From positions 310,001 to 374,000 of the forward strand of contig JBBSGR010000001.1 in assembly GCA_038253945.1 (NCBI GenBank): a stretch of DNA of 64,000 nt. Reading direction: 5' to 3'. This document shows positions 50,756 to 59,649 of this stretch, one piece after another. The stretch's first letter is position 1; every line of letters begins with the position of its first letter. The position numbers and the translations under genes are program-made. Origin of the DNA: JBBRYW01 sp038253945 (GTDB taxonomy: Bacteria > Actinomycetota > Thermoleophilia > Gaiellales > Gaiellaceae). Under the pieces are notes generated by a model, which had not been told where the DNA came from, did no database searches, and saw only the letters and a program-made list of their open reading frames with translations.

Positions 50756-50796
50756 CCGAGACCGCGTCGCGGCATCGCGCCCCAGATTCGCCGGGG

Positions 50797-51183
50797 CTAC
50801 CGGCGCCCGAGCGCGGCCTGGACGCGCGCCCGCAACTCCTGCCGGCTGAACGGCTTCTTCAGGTAGTCGTCCGCCCCGGCCTCGAAGCCGCGAGCCACAT
50901 CCGCTTCCTGGACGCGTGCCGTCAACAGGATCACGGGCATGCGCGCCGTTGCCTCGTTACTTCGCACTGCCCGCGTCACGTCGTAACCAGTCAGCTTGGG
51001 CATCATCACGTCGAGCACGGCGAGGTCCGGCGCGCGCTCCACGGTGAGTCGGAGCGCTTCCTCGCCGTCGCTTGCGGTCACGACGTCGTAGCCTGCGCGC
51101 TCGAGCCGGAACGACACGAGCGCGAGGATGTCCGGGTCGTCGTCCGCGACGAGGACGAGCGGCTGCCGGCCGCCTCCGTTCAT
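50797..51183 (-). CDS. single-domain response regulator
   Basis: A 128-residue receiver without output domain. All key residues are present: VLVADDDPDIL (acidic pocket), Asp in LAVLDVMMPKLTG, Thr in ILLTARV, and Lys in DDYLKKPFS. It is coupled to the upstream membrane histidine kinase by an ATGA overlap and is its likely phosphorylation partner. Confidence 0.9.
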   Translation of the reverse strand: MNGGGRQPLVLVADDDPDILALVSFRLERAGYDVVTASDGEEALRLTVERAPDLAVLDVMMPKLTGYDVTRAVRSNEATARMPVILLTARVQEADVARGFEAGADDYLKKPFSRQELRARVQAALGRR

Positions 51184-52922
51184 ACGAGCACCGCCTCCGC
51201 CTGCTCGTGCCGAGGCGTGCTCCGGGGTGAGCCGAGCGGCAGCTCGACTCGAACCGTGGTACCGACGCCTTGCTCGCTCTGGATCGAGATGGCGCCACCG
51301 TGAGCATCCGTGATCGCCCGGACAATGGTGAGGCCGAGGCCCGTTCCCTGGGTCGCCTGCTCGTTCGCCGCGGAGGCCCGGAAGAAGCGCTCGAAGAGAC
51401 GGCCCTGCTCCTGCTCGGAAATGCCGATGCCGGTGTCGGACACCTCGAGCACCGCGCTTCCCTCGTCCGCGAACGTCCGAACCTGGATGCTGCCGCCGGG
51501 TGGGGTGAACTTGAGGGCGTTCGAGACGAGGTTGTCGACCACCTGGCTCAGCCGTGCTCGGTCGCCAAGGAATGCAGGAGGGGCATCCCCGCTCAGCCGG
51601 AGCGCCACTTCCTTGACCGCCGCGTGCGGCCTTGCCGCCTCGACGGCCTCCGCGGCGACATTGCTCAGCTCGAGGTACGCCAGCTCGAGGTCGAGCTTCC
51701 CCGCGTCGACACGAGCGACGAAGAGGAGGTCTCCCACGACGCGCAGCAGCCTCTCGGCGTTCCGGTCGACGATCCCCAGGAACCGCTCCTGGTCACCGGT
51801 GAGGTCGCCGGACTCGCCCTCGCGAACCAGGTCGAGGTAGCCGCGGATCGACGTCAACGGCGTGCGGAGCTCGTGCGAGATGGAGGCGACGAAGTCGTCC
51901 TTCATCGCGTCGACCTCGCGGAGCCGGTCATTCTGGAGCTCTAGCCGGCTCGCGAGCCGTGCCTGGTCGCGAAGCTGGAGCACGAGACGCGCGACGATCA
52001 GCAGCGAGAGTAGACCGACCAGAGCAGCTACCGGGAGCGCCTGCCACGCATCGTCGGCCACCGAACGCACATACACGGCCAAGCCCGCAGGAACGAGCGC
52101 CGCGACGCCTACGGTCCCGAGCTGCGACCAGGGCCTTCGCTCGCGCTCGCGCAGGGAAGAGGTCAGGCCCGTCATCGACGGGTGCAGCGCCGCTGCGCCG
52201 GCCAGCACCGGCAGCGCTACCCAGCCGAGATCCGCCCAGTGCCCGGGCGAGTAGGTGCCGAGCTGAGTCGACCAGTTCCAGACGCCGTCGGACTGCATCA
52301 ATGCGACCGATCCCGCGAGGAGCAGCAGGAAGGCCGGCGGACGCCGTCCCGGCGACACCATGACGCGAATCGCCGCCGCGAGGACGGCGACGTCGAGCAG
52401 GCCGTACGCGATCTGAACCGTACGGCCCAGCACCGGGATCGACTCGTCCGTCGTGTACTTGTGAAACAAGACGGCCCAGGCGATGCCCGCGAGCGCGGCG
52501 GCGACGATGCCCCAATCGAGCAAGGCGGCGCCTCGCCCCTCCCGACGGATGAGCATGAGCAGTAGCGCGGCCACGAGCAACGGGTAGCCCGCGAGGAACA
52601 AGAAGTTCACCGGCGAGGACGTCGCAGGTGGTGCGCCCGTCGTCAGGATGTCCCGCTGCCAGAACAGCCAGGCGACGAGCCACAGCCCCTGGAAGGCGCT
52701 GAGCAGGACCCAGAGCAATGGTCGGCCGGGCCGGTGCACCAGCACACCCGCAACGGTGGCGGCCAGGCCGCAGCCCGTGACCCCGACGATGATCGCGGCT
52801 TCCCAGCCGGGCGACGTCAGCCAGTAAGCCACGCAGGTGCCGATCCCTGCGCCAAGCATGGCGAGCGAAGGGCGCGCCGAGGCGAGGCGCCCGGGTTGGA
52901 GGGCTAGGTTCACGATTGTCAT
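51180..52922 (-). CDS. multi-pass membrane sensor histidine kinase
   Basis: A 580-residue kinase. The N-terminal 325 residues contain about nine or ten hydrophobic helices with no recognised sensor domain. A short coiled segment (LQNDRLREVDAMKDDFVAS) leads into the H-box SISHELRTPLTSIRGYL, then N-box VVDNLVSNALKF, G1 VSDTGIGISEQ and G2 GTGLGLTIVRAI. The stop overlaps the ATG of the single-domain receiver. The PhoB-type regulator, convergent across 50755-50797, is another possible target. Confidence 0.9.
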   Translation of the reverse strand: MTIVNLALQPGRLASARPSLAMLGAGIGTCVAYWLTSPGWEAAIIVGVTGCGLAATVAGVLVHRPGRPLLWVLLSAFQGLWLVAWLFWQRDILTTGAPPATSSPVNFLFLAGYPLLVAALLLMLIRREGRGAALLDWGIVAAALAGIAWAVLFHKYTTDESIPVLGRTVQIAYGLLDVAVLAAAIRVMVSPGRRPPAFLLLLAGSVALMQSDGVWNWSTQLGTYSPGHWADLGWVALPVLAGAAALHPSMTGLTSSLRERERRPWSQLGTVGVAALVPAGLAVYVRSVADDAWQALPVAALVGLLSLLIVARLVLQLRDQARLASRLELQNDRLREVDAMKDDFVASISHELRTPLTSIRGYLDLVREGESGDLTGDQERFLGIVDRNAERLLRVVGDLLFVARVDAGKLDLELAYLELSNVAAEAVEAARPHAAVKEVALRLSGDAPPAFLGDRARLSQVVDNLVSNALKFTPPGGSIQVRTFADEGSAVLEVSDTGIGISEQEQGRLFERFFRASAANEQATQGTGLGLTIVRAITDAHGGAISIQSEQGVGTTVRVELPLGSPRSTPRHEQAEAVLV

Positions 52923-52977
52923 CTGAGAGCTTCGCCTGGGGAGGACGTGGAGCCGTCCCCCGTTCGGGTCGGCGCCG

Positions 52978-53886
52978 CTACAGAATGCGGGCGCCGAGCG
53001 CGCTCGCGATCAGCTCGACGGCGAGCCGCGCCGTCTTGTTCTCGACGTCGAGGATCGGATTGATCTCGACTACGTCGAGCGAGCGGACGACGCCGGATGC
53101 GGCGACGAGCTCGAGCGCCAGGTGCGCCTCCCGGTACGAGAGGCCGCCTCTGACCGGGGTGCCGACCCCCGGCGCGATCTCCGGGTCGAGCGCGTCCATG
53201 TCGAGGCTCACGTGCACGAACCCGCTCCCGGCAACCCGTTCGAGGGCATCCTCTACGACGCGCTCGAGGCCCCGGCGGTCGATGTCGCTCATGGTGTAGA
53301 CGCCGAGTCCCCGCTCACGAATGAGTCGCCGCTCGCCGTCGTCGAGCGAGCGAGCGCCGATGACTGCGACCCGGCCTTGCTCAACGGCGGGAAACGACCA
53401 GGCGTCGCTCTCGAAATCCGGGCCGCCGAGACCCAGCGCTGCGGCGAGCGCCATCCCGTGCACGTTGCCGCTCGGGCTCGTCTCGGGCCGGTTCAGGTCG
53501 CCGTGCGCGTCGATCCAGAGGACGCCGCCCGGCCCACCACGGGCCGCCGTGAGACCGGCGAGGCTGCCGAGCGAGACCGAGTGATCCCCGCCGAGCACCA
53601 GCGGCAGGCTGCCGTCGCCGTCCGCCCGTGCGACGAGCCTGGCGACGCGCTCGCACAGAGCTTTGATCTCCGCCAGGTACCGGACGCGCTCGTTGCCGAC
53701 CGGGGCCGCTTCCGGCTCGGCGGCGACGACGTTGCCCCAGTCGCGCGACTCGTACCCGAGGCGGGCGAGCCGCGCCTCGAGACCGGCGTAGCGGATTGCC
53801 GACGGGCCCATGTCCACGCCGCGACGGCCGGCGCCGAGGTCGAGGCTCGCGCCGATGACCGTGATCGGGAGTTGCCGGTCGGCCAT
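52978..53886 (-). CDS. rocF: arginase-family ureohydrolase
   Basis: Manganese-dependent ureohydrolase of 302 residues, most like arginase (arginine to ornithine plus urea). Metal ligands are in LVLGGDHSVSLGS (His), WIDAHGDLN (Asp-x-His-x-Asp) and VSLDMDALDPEIAPG (Asp pair). GASLDLGAGRRGVDMGP at the N-terminus and the Glu of VVEINPILD near the C-terminus also fit arginase. Formiminoglutamase or agmatinase is possible. The ATG at 53886 lies seven bases after a TACGCT box. Confidence 0.87.
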   Translation of the reverse strand: MADRQLPITVIGASLDLGAGRRGVDMGPSAIRYAGLEARLARLGYESRDWGNVVAAEPEAAPVGNERVRYLAEIKALCERVARLVARADGDGSLPLVLGGDHSVSLGSLAGLTAARGGPGGVLWIDAHGDLNRPETSPSGNVHGMALAAALGLGGPDFESDAWSFPAVEQGRVAVIGARSLDDGERRLIRERGLGVYTMSDIDRRGLERVVEDALERVAGSGFVHVSLDMDALDPEIAPGVGTPVRGGLSYREAHLALELVAASGVVRSLDVVEINPILDVENKTARLAVELIASALGARIL

Positions 53887-53893
53887 TGCGACC

Positions 53894-53899
53894 AGCGTA
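53894..53899 (-). promoter_or_regulatory. -10 box for the leaderless arginase gene
   Basis: On the minus strand TACGCT is followed by exactly seven bases and then the ATG at 53886. This matches the leaderless spacing seen at 23457 and 32517. Confidence 0.4.
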
Positions 53900-54117
53900 T
53901 GAGAGAGGGAAGACGATTCGCCGCGCGAGGGAGCGGTCTGGCGACCGCCGCCGTGCTCGACGCATGCCTTCTCCGCTGACGACTGGGGCGGCAGCAGCTG
54001 ACTCGGCCTCGCCTCGATCTTCCGAGTGACGATGGCAGAACCAGAACTCACGATCCCAGCAGACTTCGCTAAGCGTACCCCCGAGGAGTCATCCGGTCTG
54101 CTGGCGACGATTCCTGA

Positions 54118-54378
54118 ATGCCGCGGATCAGCGAGTTCTACGGAATCGTCATCGCGATGTACTACGCGGAGCACGGCGTTCCGCACTTCCACGCTATCTA
54201 CGCAGGCGAGGAGGTATCGGTCGCGACCGAAACGCTCGAGGTCCTCGCCGGTTCTCTGCCCGAACGAGCCCTGCGGCTTGTCCGAGAATGGGGGGTGCTC
54301 CATCAGGCAGAGCTCGAGGCGGACTGGGAGCGGGCTCGAAACGGTCAGCCGCTCGAGCGTATCGCGCCGCTGACGTAG
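54118..54378 (+). CDS. DUF4160 protein
   Basis: An 86-residue DUF4160 protein. The family signature is nearly complete: MPRISEFYGIVIAMYYAEHG, then VPHFHAIYAGEEV, and the end region ALRLVREWGVLHQAEL. These proteins usually sit beside a DUF2442 gene, as here, and such pairs are often proposed to be toxin-antitoxin-like. No activity is established. Confidence 0.82.
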   Translation: MPRISEFYGIVIAMYYAEHGVPHFHAIYAGEEVSVATETLEVLAGSLPERALRLVREWGVLHQAELEADWERARNGQPLERIAPLT

Positions 54379-54379
54379 C

Positions 54380-54655
54380 ATGGGGGTGATGGCCGAGCTC
54401 GTTCACGTGACGGCGGTCGAGGTGGTTGGAGATCACCGCCTGCGCTTGACTTTCGAGGATGGCGCCGAGGGCGAGGTCGATCTTTCGAGCTGGGGCTGGC
54501 GAGGCATCTTCGAGCCGCTGGCAAGCCAGTCCTGCTTCGGGCGGGTCACGCTTGATGAGGAGTTGGGGACGATCGTTTGGCCGAACGGTGCTGATATCGC
54601 GCCAGAGACGCTTCACGCGTGGGTCGCTCGCGGCCTGAACCCGGCCCCTGTGTAG
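54380..54655 (+). CDS. DUF2442 protein
   Basis: A 91-residue DUF2442 protein with HVTAVEVVGDHRLRLTFEDG at the start, FEPLASQSCFGRVTLDEE in the middle, and TIVWPNGADIAPETLHAW near the end. It begins one base after the DUF4160 stop; ATG 54389 is an alternative start. The role is unknown beyond the conserved pairing. Confidence 0.8.
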   Translation: MGVMAELVHVTAVEVVGDHRLRLTFEDGAEGEVDLSSWGWRGIFEPLASQSCFGRVTLDEELGTIVWPNGADIAPETLHAWVARGLNPAPV

Positions 54656-54850
54656 CGAGCGAGCAGAACAGCCGCCACGCGCTCACGGTTTTGCTTGCGC
54701 ACGTCCGAAAAGCGGCCAGGGCCTGGAGTCGAGCCGGCGCTCACGGCGGCCCCGCTGAACGTGCTCGAGCCGCCCGCTTTCGTCTGACGACTCGGGCGGC
54801 CGCAGCAGCGGCGGTAGAACGATCTCCTCTACGTTACTCCCATCCGGCCG

Positions 54851-55249
54851 TCAGTCAGACCCCTGCTCCTCGACAGGTGCCGAGCTGGTGGGTTCCTGGT
54901 AGAGGCCGATCACGTTTCCGGCGGGGTCGCGGAACCTTGCGGTGATCTCGGGTGCGTCCGCGCCGATCGGCTGCACGATCTCGCCTCCGTTGGCGATCAC
55001 CCCGTCGGCGGTATCAGCGACGCTGTCGACCATGACGTAGAGCAGCAGACCGGGCTCTCGCGCTGGCGGCCGGCCGGATATCCAGGTGCCGCTCACCTCG
55101 CCGGTCGTGTCGTCGAAAGCGGTCTGGCCGTCGCCGCGCTGTCTGATCTTCCAGCCGAAGACCTCTGAGTAGAAGTCGGAGGAACGTTGGATGTCGTCGG
55201 CCGGGATCTCGATGTAGCACACCTTGCCGTTTGCAAGGGTGGGAGGCAT
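54851..55249 (-). CDS. VOC-fold protein
   Basis: A 132-residue vicinal-oxygen-chelate protein similar to bleomycin-resistance/glyoxalase-type proteins of unknown substrate. Blocks are YIEIPADDIQRSSDFYSEVFGW at the start and FRDPAGNVIGLYQE at the end, with GGEIVQPIG between. The canonical His ligand at the start is replaced by Glu (CYIEIP). It stands alone between the DUF pair and tRNA-Phe. Confidence 0.82.
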   Translation of the reverse strand: MPPTLANGKVCYIEIPADDIQRSSDFYSEVFGWKIRQRGDGQTAFDDTTGEVSGTWISGRPPAREPGLLLYVMVDSVADTADGVIANGGEIVQPIGADAPEITARFRDPAGNVIGLYQEPTSSAPVEEQGSD

Positions 55250-55289
55250 AAGCGGCTCCTCTTCGTCGTCGTGGCTGCAGGTGAGTGAG

Positions 55290-55362
55290 TGGCGAGGGCC
55301 GGAATCGAACCGGCGACACCACGGTTTTCAGCCGTGTGCTCTACCGACTGAGCTACCTCGCC
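55290..55362 (-). tRNA. tRNA-Phe (GAA)
   Basis: A 73-nt tRNA with all arms intact: acceptor GGCGAGG/CCTCGCC, D arm GCTC/GAGC, anticodon stem CACGG/CCGTG with loop CTGAAAA (anticodon GAA), and T arm GCCGG-TTCGATT-CCGGC. The discriminator is A. CCA is not encoded. No intron. Confidence 0.97.
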
Positions 55363-55475
55363 GTGGGCGCAGAGTCTAGCGACCCCAAAACGGCCAGACG
55401 CTCCACGAGGGAGCGCCTGGTGAAGGCGTTCGGGCCGGCGCCGCCGCGCCGCGAACGTCCTCGTGCCGAAAGACA

Positions 55476-56117
55476 CTACCCCGCCGAAGGAAGGCCGGCA
55501 AGCAGCGCGGTGCCCGGCTCGACGCTGAATTCCGCAAACTGCGTGAATCCGCGGCGGTCGAGCTCCCTGCGGAGCGTCTCGGCAGGCACGTAGATCGGGG
55601 TGTCGGGCCCGAGCGAGAAGCTGAACACGACCGAACCGCCGGGGGAGACGACTCGGGCGAGCTCGTCGAAGAACGGCACCATGTTCGCGAGCCCGACCAG
55701 ATCGAACGAGCCGTCGGGGAAAGGCAGGGAAGACGCGTCCGCCTGCTCGAACCGGATCCGCGCCGCGAGCTCGGGCGGCACCTTGCGGCGGGCCTGCTCG
55801 AGCATTCGCTGCGCCAAGTCGACGCCGACGATCTCCGCATCGGGAAACCGGTGAGCCAGCACGAAGGCGGCCGCTCCGGTCCCGGTGCCCAGATCGAGCA
55901 CCCGGCGGGGCGGCGGCGAGACCGCCTCGAGCGCCGCCTCGAAGGGGCCGAGGCTGCCGGGAGTGCGGCGGGCGTCCCAGTCCGGGCCTAGTCGGTCGAA
56001 CTGCTGGCGAAACGGCTCCCTGAACTCGTTCCACGACTCGGGGTCGCGCAGGACCGCGTCGGTGACGAGACGGGCAAACCGCTGTCCAGCCTCGCGGTCG
56101 TCGGGCGGGTTCGTCAT
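55476..56117 (-). CDS. class I SAM-dependent methyltransferase
   Basis: A 213-residue methyltransferase with motif I RVLDLGTGTGAAAFVLA, acidic post-motif EIVGVDLAQRMLEQA, DASSLPFPDGSFDLV, and VVSPGGSVVFSFS. The ATG at 56117 overlaps the stop of the SAM hydrolase gene, making it the last gene of the heme operon. The acceptor is unknown. Confidence 0.82.
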   Translation of the reverse strand: MTNPPDDREAGQRFARLVTDAVLRDPESWNEFREPFRQQFDRLGPDWDARRTPGSLGPFEAALEAVSPPPRRVLDLGTGTGAAAFVLAHRFPDAEIVGVDLAQRMLEQARRKVPPELAARIRFEQADASSLPFPDGSFDLVGLANMVPFFDELARVVSPGGSVVFSFSLGPDTPIYVPAETLRRELDRRGFTQFAEFSVEPGTALLAGLPSAG

Positions 56118-56929
56118 GGCAGCCGGAAGTGAATCAGCAGCTCGTCGCCGGGTGAGATCGCGAGCAGCTCTGCCGCGCGGCCCTCGCTGATCGCGACGGA
56201 GATCCATCGGTATGCGTCCTCGTAGAGGATCAGGTCGCCCGAGCGAGCATCGGCAAACGTCCGTGCGGCGACGGCGTAGTAGCGCTCGCCGAGGTACTCG
56301 ATCTCGATCTGCATGCCGGGCGATACCCCGCCCTGGAGCAGGTGCTCGCGGGTCAGGTTGAGTTGGACGTTGCCGAACCGGTCGAGGTCGAGCACGGTCG
56401 CTCGGATCAGCGTGGCCTCGACCTCGGCGGCGGGCAGCTCGACGCGAACGAGCGCGTCCGGATCGATGGGCGGCCCGAGGCGTTCGAGGGGAACGCCTAG
56501 AGACAGGTGCGCAGCGGCCGGCGAGAACAGGTCCCTGCCGTGAAACGTGCGCGACACGGACGGCAGCGCATACTCAGCGCTCGTCAGCTCGTGCACCGCG
56601 TCGATCCCGCCGAGCCGCTCGGCCGCCGTGAGCAGGAGGCCGTTGTCGGGCCCCACGTAGAGGCGGCCGTCGCCGCCTCGCAGCACGAGGGCGCGGCGCT
56701 GGCTCCCGACTCCCGGGTCGACGACCGCGAGGTGCACACCTGTCGGCATGAACGGGAGCGTGTTCGCCAGCACGAGCGCGCCTTGCAACACGCTCTGAGG
56801 CGCGATTCCGTGGGTGATGTCGATCACGTGCGAGTCGGGCGCGATCTGCTTGATCACGCCGTGGCAGCTGCCCACGAACTCGTCCTGGAGACCGAAATCG
56901 GAGAGGAACGTGATGAAGCGGGCGCTCAC
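56114..56929 (-). CDS. SAM hydroxide adenosyltransferase (SAM hydrolase, DUF62)
   Basis: A 271-residue duf-62 protein that splits SAM into adenosine and methionine using hydroxide. Signature segments are ITFLSDFGLQDEFVG at the start, VIDITHGIAPQSV, HLAVVDPGVGSQRR, VGPDNGLLL and RTFHGRDLFSPAAAHL. The C-terminal half forms the beta-barrel domain (DRFGNVQLNL). The fluorinase/chlorinase insertion is not present. GTG start overlaps the hemD stop. Confidence 0.88.
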   Translation of the reverse strand: MSARFITFLSDFGLQDEFVGSCHGVIKQIAPDSHVIDITHGIAPQSVLQGALVLANTLPFMPTGVHLAVVDPGVGSQRRALVLRGGDGRLYVGPDNGLLLTAAERLGGIDAVHELTSAEYALPSVSRTFHGRDLFSPAAAHLSLGVPLERLGPPIDPDALVRVELPAAEVEATLIRATVLDLDRFGNVQLNLTREHLLQGGVSPGMQIEIEYLGERYYAVAARTFADARSGDLILYEDAYRWISVAISEGRAAELLAISPGDELLIHFRLP

Positions 56930-57579
56930 GGGCGAAAACCTACGCGCATCCCGCGGACCGCGGCCACGAGACCGCCCGCGTCGTGCGCGCAGGCCTCGGC
57001 CACGACGCGCACTCCCGCCGCCCGGGCAGCGGCAGTCGTCTGGGGGCCGATCGAGACGGCCGGAATGCTGCGGCCGAGCGCCGCGTAGGCCCGCGCGGCC
57101 GAGGCCGAGGCGAGCAGAACCAGGTCGGCCTCCGGAAACGAAGCTGGGACGAGCTCCACCGTGCGGTAGAGCGCGACGAAGTCTGCCCCTAGGCGCTCGA
57201 CGAGCAGACGCCGCGCTCCCTCGGCGGCCGCGAGCAGCACCCGTCCCGGCGGGTCTGGCAGCTCTTCGAGCAGCCCTTCCTGCGTCGAGACAGCCGGAAC
57301 GAGGTCCGTGGGTAGACCCAACTGGGCCAGCTCCTCGGCTGTCCCGACCCCGATCGCAGCCAAACGGGACAGACGCCCGCTTCGTCGGCGCGCGAGCTCG
57401 CGGGCGCCGTTTCGACTCGTCACGACGACCCAGTCGTACGGGGTCGTGTCGATCGGCCCTCCGTCGAGCGGCTCGATCCGGATCAGCGGGCAGACGGCGA
57501 CCTCGTGGCCCAGCCGCTCGAGCGCCGTGACCAGGGGCTCGGCCTGATCCTCGGGCCGCGTTACGACGATGCGGGTCAC
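56926..57579 (-). CDS. hemD: uroporphyrinogen-III synthase
   Basis: A 217-residue enzyme closing hydroxymethylbilane to uroporphyrinogen III. HemD is poorly conserved, but IVVTRPEDQAEPL at the start, YDWVVVTSRNGARELA, GRVLLAAAEGARRLL and ADLVLLASASAARAYA fit the two-domain family. Context settles it: GTGA overlap with hemC upstream and with the SAM hydrolase gene downstream. Confidence 0.85.
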   Translation of the reverse strand: MTRIVVTRPEDQAEPLVTALERLGHEVAVCPLIRIEPLDGGPIDTTPYDWVVVTSRNGARELARRRSGRLSRLAAIGVGTAEELAQLGLPTDLVPAVSTQEGLLEELPDPPGRVLLAAAEGARRLLVERLGADFVALYRTVELVPASFPEADLVLLASASAARAYAALGRSIPAVSIGPQTTAAARAAGVRVVAEACAHDAGGLVAAVRGMRVGFRP

Positions 57580-58406
57580 CGCTCCGAGACGGCTGCCAGC
57601 AGCTCGGATGCGACCGCGGCGGCGTCGTGACCTCGCCGCTGGACGAGCCAGCGGCCGTCCTCGTCGGCAATGAGCGCCGTCAGAGCCTCGCCGTCGTGGT
57701 AGGCCGCAGCCGGCGCGAGGCAGCCGCCGCCGATGGCGAATACGCACGCACGCTCGGCCTCCACGCGCCGGCGGGTCTCGGGATCGTCGGCGGCGGCGAC
57801 TCTCTCTCCCTCGCCGCTTCGTACTTGGAGCGCCAGCGCACCCTGCCCTGCTTCTGGGAGCAGCTCGCCGGGGTCGAAACGGTGTCCGATCTCGCCGGCG
57901 AGCCCCAGCCGGTCGAGGCCGCAGGCGGCGAGGACGATCGCGTCGAGCCCGCGCTCGCCCCGCTTGCGCAGGCGCGTGTCGATGTTGCCGCGAAGCGGCT
58001 CGATCGAGAGCCCCGGCTCGAGCGCGAGCAGTTGGGCGCGGCGACGAACCGACGCGGTGCCGACCCGCATGCCCGGCCCGAGCGAGACGGCGCCGCAGAG
58101 TGCGTCGCGCGGATCCTCGCGCGCGAGGTAGGCGCCGACCGTCAGGCCATCCGCGTCGGTCGAGGTCATGTCCTTGGCCGAGTGGACCGCGACGTCGATC
58201 CGCCCTCCGAGCAGCGCCTCCTCGAGCTCCTTCACGAAGACGCCGCGCGTGCCGATCTGGCCGAAAGGCTTCGTCCGGTCGCGGTCGCCTGCCGTGGTGA
58301 CGGGGACGAGGGCGATCTCGATCCCCGGCCGGCGCAGATGTCCGGCGGCGAGCTCGGCCTGCGTCAGCGCGAGGCGGCTACCTCTCGATCCGACGCGGAG
58401 AACCAT
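57576..58406 (-). CDS. hemC: porphobilinogen deaminase
   Basis: Hydroxymethylbilane synthase of 276 residues, assembling four porphobilinogens. VGSRGSRLALTQAELAAG at the start, GVFVKELEEALL, DVAVHSAKDMT (catalytic Asp region), GNIDTRLRKRG and the cofactor Cys in AIGGGCLAPAAAY are all present. I chose ATG 58406 directly before VLRVGSRG; it overlaps hemA by 29 nt. Length is slightly below the usual 300. Confidence 0.93.
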   Translation of the reverse strand: MVLRVGSRGSRLALTQAELAAGHLRRPGIEIALVPVTTAGDRDRTKPFGQIGTRGVFVKELEEALLGGRIDVAVHSAKDMTSTDADGLTVGAYLAREDPRDALCGAVSLGPGMRVGTASVRRRAQLLALEPGLSIEPLRGNIDTRLRKRGERGLDAIVLAACGLDRLGLAGEIGHRFDPGELLPEAGQGALALQVRSGEGERVAAADDPETRRRVEAERACVFAIGGGCLAPAAAYHDGEALTALIADEDGRWLVQRRGHDAAAVASELLAAVSER

Positions 58407-59649
58407 CGTCACCGAGGCCGAAGAGGTCACGTACCGTGTCGACGTAGAGCGGGCCGTCTGCCGCGGCGGCCGCCTCCTTCATGCGCACAGTCGGCAGGTG
58501 GAGCAGCTTGTTGACGATCTGGGCCGTGACCGACTCCACGGCACGCCGCTCCGAGTCCGACAGCTCGCCGAGACGCCCCTGCGCCTTCGCGAGCTCGCCG
58601 CGCCGGATCTCCTCCCCCCGCGCGCGCAGGGAGGCGATGGCGGGGACGACCTCGAGCGAGGCGTGCCACGCCCGGAACCGCTCGGCCTCCTCGGCCACGA
58701 GCGCCTCTCCTTTCACCGCCTCGCGGCGGCGGCTCGCGAGACTGGCCTCGACGACGCTGCGGAGGTCGTCGATGTTGTAGAGGTAGCAGCCGTCGAGCTC
58801 GTGGATCGCCGGGTCGAGGTCGCGCGGAACCGCGATATCGATCAGGAAGAGCGGCCTGCCCTTCCGTGCGTCGAGCACCCGCTCGACTTGATCCTTCGAG
58901 AGCAGGATTCCGGGCGAGCTCGTCGCGGAGACGACGACGTCGACCGCGCCGAGCACCTCCTCGATGTCGGCGAGAGCGACGCCCTCGCCCCCGAAACGGC
59001 GCGCGAGGCTGCGCGCCCGCTCGACCTTCCTGCTCGCGACCAGGCCGATCGTGGCGCCGCGCGCGGCGAGGCTGCGGGCGGTCAGCTGGCCCGCCTTGCC
59101 CGCCCCGATCAGCAGGACGCGCGACCCGCGCAGGTCGTCGAACACCTGCTCGACGAGCGCGGCGGCGACCGACGAGACCGAGGCGGGATTCTCTCCGATC
59201 GCGGTTTGGGAGCGCACCCGCTTGCCGCTCCGTAGCGCCTGGCCGAACAGCCTGGCCAGCACCCGGCCCGCGGCGCCGACCTCGTACGCCGTCCGTACCT
59301 GTCCGAGGATCTCGGCCTCGCCCGGCACCATCGAGTCGAGTCCCGCCGAGACGCGGAAGAGGTGGAGTGCCGCCGCGTGGTCGTGCAGCCGGTAGCAGAA
59401 CGAGGTCAGCTCGGCCTCGGAGAGTCCGGCCAGCTGGGCGAGTGCGCGGACGGCTCGGGCTTCGGCCAGCGCCGCGTCGTCGTGAGCCAGGTAGAGTTCC
59501 GTCCGGTTGCAGGTCGACAGGCACACCGCCTCCCCATCGGCGGCGAGGCGCTGGGCGAGCTCCCGGGCGCCCTCGGGCGGCACGGCCACGAGCTCACGCA
59601 GGGCGAGTGGGGCGCGGTGATGCGAGATGCCGGTCAGGACAACGGTCAT
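58378..59649 (-). CDS. hemA: glutamyl-tRNA reductase
   Basis: A 423-residue enzyme reducing glutamyl-tRNA to glutamate-1-semialdehyde, first step of C5 heme synthesis. The catalytic Cys lies in VCLSTCNRTELY, and LDSMVPGEAEILGQV is the family signature. The NADPH domain has LLIGAGKAGQLTARSL, and the C-terminal dimerisation helix is present. The ATG overlaps the hemX stop. Confidence 0.95.
   Translation of the reverse strand: MTVVLTGISHHRAPLALRELVAVPPEGARELAQRLAADGEAVCLSTCNRTELYLAHDDAALAEARAVRALAQLAGLSEAELTSFCYRLHDHAAALHLFRVSAGLDSMVPGEAEILGQVRTAYEVGAAGRVLARLFGQALRSGKRVRSQTAIGENPASVSSVAAALVEQVFDDLRGSRVLLIGAGKAGQLTARSLAARGATIGLVASRKVERARSLARRFGGEGVALADIEEVLGAVDVVVSATSSPGILLSKDQVERVLDARKGRPLFLIDIAVPRDLDPAIHELDGCYLYNIDDLRSVVEASLASRRREAVKGEALVAEEAERFRAWHASLEVVPAIASLRARGEEIRRGELAKAQGRLGELSDSERRAVESVTAQIVNKLLHLPTVRMKEAAAAADGPLYVDTVRDLFGLGDDGSPRRIER

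Noticed and set aside
54026..54373. Plus-strand ORF overlapping DUF4160
   Set aside because: Its first 30 codons look protein-like, but the rest is the shadow of the DUF4160 gene in another frame, and no family match is evident.
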